Assembly: GCA_902489375.1 (NCBI GenBank)
Contig: CABTZP010000091.1
Coordinates: 1 to 5,191 of the forward strand
From: an uncultured Tissierellia bacterium
GTDB lineage: Bacteria > Bacillota > Clostridia > Tissierellales > Peptoniphilaceae
Reading direction: 5' to 3'
Length of the DNA stretch: 5,191 bases
The notes under the pieces were generated by a model. That model ran no database searches. It had not been told where the DNA came from and saw only the letters and a program-made list of their open reading frames with translations. A program made the translations under genes and the position numbers. Position 1 is the first letter of the stretch. Every line of letters starts with the position of its first letter. Shown piece by piece: positions 5,088 to 5,191 of the stretch.

Positions 5088-5191
5088 GGTGAGGAGCTAA
5101 AGCGCCGGCCCGGCCGAGGCCGGGAGGAACATAGCCGAGCCGAATGTGGACCCAAACTTAGGTCCGGTGTTTATCTGATTTTTATGACAAA
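5088..5191. repeat. Copy 2 of the 104-105 bp module, at the window edge
   Basis: This copy is 104 bp and one base shorter than copy 1, because the hairpin loop GAT is GA here. The stem CCCGGCC/GGCCGGG is intact. The second hairpin is a perfect GGACC/GGTCC pair, where copy 1 has GGGCC/GGTCC. The copy ends at the last base of the window, so whether the 9-bp hairpin and further monomers follow is not visible. Confidence 0.85.

Larger units (their letters stand above)
4415..5191. repeat. Array of about 65-bp hairpin monomers in an A-B-C higher-order repeat
   Basis: Nine GC-rich hairpin cores start near 4441, 4506, 4571, 4612, 4678, 4744, 4938, 5003 and 5069. Steps are 65-66 bp except 41 bp (third to fourth) and 194 bp (sixth to seventh). 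Monomers follow a fixed order. Type A (1, 4, 7) is followed by GTTTAGGGC; type B (2, 5, 8) by TTTTGAGC or TTTCGAGC; type C (3, 6, 9) by GTGAGGAGC or GTGAGGGGC. Matching monomers of the last two sets are 325-326 bp apart. The links between hairpins share GGGTTgaaaTGGTGAGGC-like text. No reading frame survives the indels between copies, and the frames that cross it encode low-complexity Ala/Pro/Arg chains, so I read it as non-coding. It begins about 35 bp upstream of the metNIQ -35 and runs off the right edge. I do not recognise the family. Confidence 0.85.

Noticed and set aside
4479..5155. Two minus-strand frames with Ala/Pro-rich repeated peptides
   Set aside because: The repeats cross frames because the monomers are 65 or 66 bp and the module copies differ by one base, so no protein repeat is maintained.
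4415..5191. CRISPR array
   Set aside because: The monomers are related along their whole length and have no unique spacers of constant size; no cas gene is visible.

Overview
This looks like a chromosomal segment of a moderately GC-rich member of the Bacillota (Firmicutes). The evidence is a tRNA-sensing T-box leader with an intrinsic terminator, strong Shine-Dalgarno sites, a consensus-like sigma-A promoter, and Gram-positive-style lipoprotein transporter genes. An anaerobic Clostridia or Tissierellia lineage is my guess from the look of the GuaA protein; I cannot place it further. Every recognisable gene is on the minus strand, so the region reads from right to left.

From right to left: (i) about 4415-5191 is a non-coding array of G-rich, hairpin-containing repeats that runs off the right edge. 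(ii) A promoter (4352-4380) drives a T-box leader (about 4345-4086) whose specifier loop presents AUG, so it should sense uncharged methionyl tRNA. (iii) The leader ends in a 14-bp terminator. It is followed by a short untranslated stretch in which the Shine-Dalgarno segment is repeated about three times every 21 nt, ending at the metN start. (iv) metN (ATPase, with a C-terminal NIL domain) overlaps metI (permease) by ATGA. A 145-nt gap with two strong hairpins separates metI from metQ (lipoprotein). Together they encode a complete MetNIQ methionine importer. (v) A short gap with a weak hairpin and an extended -10 promoter leads into guaA (GMP synthase), which is cut by the left edge after 396 codons.

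The methionine module works as one unit. When methionine is scarce, uncharged tRNA-Met should stabilise the antiterminator, so metNIQ is transcribed. MetQ captures methionine outside the membrane, MetI passes it through, and MetN hydrolyses ATP and may be inhibited by internal methionine through its NIL domain. GuaA is functionally unrelated and appears to have its own promoter.

The least explained part is the right-hand array. It is built from monomers of about 65-66 bp ordered A-B-C, with a higher-order period of about 325 bp. Each monomer carries a short GC-rich hairpin whose stem is kept while its loop changes. The C monomer carries a 104-105 bp module, present twice, with further hairpins. 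I do not recognise this family.
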